A DNA stretch of 8,813 nucleotides from positions 1 through 8,813 of the forward strand of contig JADZBJ010000343.1 in the NCBI GenBank assembly GCA_020852155.1, written 5' to 3'. The stretch comes from Saprospiraceae bacterium. GTDB lineage: Bacteria > Bacteroidota > Bacteroidia > Chitinophagales > Saprospiraceae. Below the pieces are notes generated by a model, which was given only the letters and a program-made list of their open reading frames with translations, was not told the DNA's origin and searched no databases. Of this stretch, positions 6,949 through 8,813 are shown one piece after another; position 1 is the first letter of the stretch; every line of letters begins with the position of its first letter. A program made the translations under genes and the position numbers.

Positions 6949-7022
6949 TAACCGCTAACGCTGCTAAAAACGTGAAAATTTCGATCATCAACATTTTGCG
7001 CTTTTAGCGTCGTTAGCGGTTA
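6949..7022. repeat. Long imperfect hairpin between the paralogues
   Basis: The arms 6949-6972 and 6999-7022 pair over 24 positions. TAACCGCTAACG at 6949-6960 is perfectly matched, and the inner part has a C-T and an A-C mismatch plus one wobble. The loop itself can add a 5-bp AAAAT/ATTTT stem (6975-6979 with 6993-6997). T-rich sequence follows (gtttgattaatctcgtttatttta). It can be a terminator for paralogue 1, or a small palindromic repeat element. It begins 15 bp after the stop codon. Confidence 0.6.
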
Positions 7023-7027
7023 GTTTG
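6995..7027 (+). promoter_or_regulatory. Possible promoter of paralogue 2, overlapping the hairpin
   Basis: TTTG (6995-6998), 21 nt, then TTAGTTTG (7020-7027), which is one base from TAnnTTTG. Transcription would start about 20-25 nt before the ATG at 7056. Both boxes overlap the hairpin's loop and right arm, so the inverted repeat could instead be an operator. The call is weak: one mismatch and the long end of the spacing range. Confidence 0.25.
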
Positions 7028-7055
7028 ATTAATCTCGTTTATTTTATTACGCTGT

Positions 7056-8813
7056 ATGTCTCGCATTTCCCTTCTTCTACTATTGATTTTTCATGTTTGC
7101 AACCTCCCCGCCCAGGATTTAAGAAACAACAACCTGCTTTTTGGATACGATGGTGGAAGCAAAAGTCCTAATAATGATGACTGGGGCGTCACCATCATGC
7201 AATTTCCCGATGGCAGCCTGGTCTTGTCGGATAATCAGGAAATCGAAATGGAATGGAACGACACCAATGCCAGTGTCAGTGACAGCCTGGGTAACCTGCT
7301 GTTTTATACCAATGGGGTGTATATCAACAATGCCATACATGCCACGATGTTTCATGGCGACAGCATCAATGACTGTTGCTCCTATGGTTATGATTTACCG
7401 CAAGGCGCCCTGATACTGCCGTGGCCCGCCAAACCTAATTTGTATTTTCTGATAACGGGAGAGGATAACTATGTTTCTGATCCGCCCTGGGGGTGGAGTT
7501 GCACCAAACTTTATTATTCAGTGATAGATATGACGCAAAAAAACGGCTTGGGTGCTGTTGTACAAAAAAAAACAGCCTTGATGATAGATACGTTGGCCTA
7601 TGGCAAATTAGCCCCTGTTCGCCATGCCAATGGCAGGGATTGGTGGCTGGCAGTATCCAAAAAAAAGACGAATAAAATCAATGTGTTTTTAATTGACCCA
7701 ACCGGTATAAAATTACACCACACACAAAATATTGGTATAGATCAAAATGAGTCTATAGGCCAGGCTCAATTCACAAGGGATGGACAAAAACTCGTCATTT
7801 TTAATAAAAATACTGAAAATGGAATATCTTATGCAGATTTAGACCTTTATAATTTCGATAGGTGTTCAGGCATGTTTGATAACCATGAATACTTCCGAAT
7901 AGCAACTCCATCCTTGGGGGGCGGGGCAGTAATATCTCCAAATTCCAGATGGCTCTACATCATGGCCAACACCCAACTCTTACAATATGATCTGTGGGCA
8001 AGTCCTGTTTCCTCAAGCCAACTGTTGATTGATGAGTACGAGGAATTTTTAGACCCGTTTAACACCAAGTTTCATCGAGGTTATTTAGGGCCTGACAATA
8101 AAATTTATATCGTGACCACCAGCGGCTCCCGCACCCTGCACGTCATCCATGATCCTGACGAATATGGTACTGCCTGTAACTTCGAACAACACGGCATCAG
8201 ACTGCCATGCTACAATACGCGTAGTCTGCCGCACTATCCCGACTACCGCCTCGGCCCGGAAGATGGCTCGTCATGTGATACCCTTGGCATTGATAACAAT
8301 CCTGAGGCCTGGTATCGCTACACAAAAGATACATTAGAGGCACTAAAAGTCGCGTTCCATGACCTGTCGTACCACGAACCCGCCACCTGGCTCTGGAACT
8401 TCGGCGACGGCCATACCAGCACCGAGCGACATCCGGTGCATGAGTACGACTCGGCGGGTGTATATCAGGTGTGCCTGACGGTCACCAATGCCAATGGCGC
8501 TGACACGCACTGCAAGACCCTGTACATGGGCGTGTCGGCACAGGAAAATCCCGTGCTGCAATCGCAAATACAAGTGACGCCCAATCCATTTACTGACAGG
8601 CTTATGGTTAGTTTGAGTGCGTCATTGCGCAGTCCGGTATTCCGGTTGTACGATCAGACGGGGCGACTGGTGTTGCAGGAGCGCATCTTGTTCGGTGTCA
8701 ATGAAATAGATACTGAAAATCTGCCGAAAGGGATGTATTTCTGGACCGTCGAAACAACAGTCGGGGCAACCGTCGGGGCAGGGTTTACCCCTGCCCTCAT
8801 CCCAAACACACAA
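7056..8813 (+). CDS. Secreted propeller-like/PKD protein with T9SS sorting domain (paralogue 2, 3' end outside window)
   Basis: From ATG 7056 the frame is open for 586 codons to the right edge with no stop. Residues 1-20 are a signal peptide (MSRISLLLLLIFHVCNLPAQ). The N-terminal region (about 26-405) matches paralogue 1 motif by motif: LLFGYDGG, GNLLFYTNG, LPQGALILP, NGLGAVVQKKTALMIDTL, HANGRDWW, YNFDRC, ISPNSRWLY, LGPEDGSSCDTLGIDN. A PKD domain (about 432-492) has TWLWNFGDG, with Asn448 where paralogue 1 and the usual motif have Asp, and YQVCLTVTN. A type A sorting domain starts near 505 (IQVTPNPFTDRLMV) and reaches LPKGMYFWTVE (556-566), where about 10-15 more residues would normally end it. 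Instead it continues TTVGATVGAGFTPALIPNTQ, encoded by a short tandem repeat and hairpin. Function: an exported surface or secreted protein of unknown ligand. The start follows an A+T-rich leader without Shine-Dalgarno. Confidence 0.88.
   Translation, partial: MSRISLLLLLIFHVCNLPAQDLRNNNLLFGYDGGSKSPNNDDWGVTIMQFPDGSLVLSDNQEIEMEWNDTNASVSDSLGNLLFYTNGVYINNAIHATMFHGDSINDCCSYGYDLPQGALILPWPAKPNLYFLITGEDNYVSDPPWGWSCTKLYYSVIDMTQKNGLGAVVQKKTALMIDTLAYGKLAPVRHANGRDWWLAVSKKKTNKINVFLIDPTGIKLHHTQNIGIDQNESIGQAQFTRDGQKLVIFNKNTENGISYADLDLYNFDRCSGMFDNHEYFRIATPSLGGGAVISPNSRWLYIMANTQLLQYDLWASPVSSSQLLIDEYEEFLDPFNTKFHRGYLGPDNKIYIVTTSGSRTLHVIHDPDEYGTACNFEQHGIRLPCYNTRSLPHYPDYRLGPEDGSSCDTLGIDNNPEAWYRYTKDTLEALKVAFHDLSYHEPATWLWNFGDGHTSTERHPVHEYDSAGVYQVCLTVTNANGADTHCKTLYMGVSAQENPVLQSQIQVTPNPFTDRLMVSLSASLRSPVFRLYDQTGRLVLQERILFGVNEIDTENLPKGMYFWTVETTVGATVGAGFTPALIPNTQ
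7564..7572 (+). repeat. A9 homopolymer inside paralogue 2
   Basis: Nine A residues cover the codons for Gln170-Lys171-Lys172-Thr173, the same place as the A9 tract of paralogue 1. Eight A gives TGA after two codons. Ten A gives a TAA about 34 codons on (near 7675). Further runs lie nearby: A7 at 7537-7543 and A8 at 7659-7666. Confidence 0.9.
8760..8797. repeat. Tandem GTCGGGGCA repeat and hairpin at the end of paralogue 2
   Basis: GTCGGGGCA occurs at 8760-8768 and 8772-8780, a 12-bp period. The second copy runs into a hairpin of GGGCAGGG (8776-8783), loop TTTAC, and CCCTGCCC (8789-8796). G/C-rich palindromes of this form are common in dispersed short repeats. Here the sequence lies inside the reading frame, just where the sorting domain should finish. 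Confidence 0.55.

Noticed and set aside
7493..7675. 60-codon plus-strand frame in the middle of paralogue 2
   Set aside because: It is the +1 shadow of paralogue 2; it matters only as the frame entered if the A9 tract gained a base.

Overview
The window looks like a chromosomal segment of a member of the Bacteroidota, most likely from the Saprospiria/Chitinophagia side of the phylum. Three secreted-protein genes end in type A sorting domains of the type IX secretion system (T9SS), two of them after a PKD domain. There are no Shine-Dalgarno sequences before the starts. Several intergenic regions carry the phylum's promoter pattern (TTTG, about 20 nt, TAnnTTTG). No rRNA, tRNA, CRISPR, transposase or phage gene was seen.

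Layout. (1) 1-814, minus strand: the first 271 residues of a polytopic membrane glycosyltransferase resembling bacterial PIG-V-like GT-C enzymes, running off the left edge. (2) 815-1117: a divergent intergenic region with one perfect TAnnTTTG element before the next gene. (3) 1118-3670, plus strand: a probable two-gene operon of an M17 leucyl aminopeptidase (GTG start) and pdxA of vitamin B6 synthesis, 9 bp apart. (4) 3671-4256: acpP with its own candidate promoter and a strong intrinsic terminator, and without the usual fabF behind it. (5) 4257-5133: a good consensus promoter followed by what appears to be the C-terminal remnant of a much larger T9SS surface protein. (6) 5185-8813: two tandem paralogues, each with a signal peptide, a propeller-like N-terminal region, a PKD domain and a T9SS sorting domain. 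The second runs off the right edge. Conspicuous hairpins precede both.

The left half is housekeeping: peptide turnover, PLP synthesis and fatty-acid carrier protein. The right half is accessory: exported, surface-attached or secreted proteins of unknown ligand. The main points for a second look are in the right half. The two paralogues share a nine-A tract at the same codon position, where a one-base slip either way would truncate the protein. Long hairpins lie directly before their start codons. The gene in front of them is apparently decayed or 5'-truncated. The second paralogue has an odd repeat-and-hairpin end inside its sorting domain. None of these proves a new system. The best candidate for one is a small array of possibly phase-variable T9SS surface proteins.
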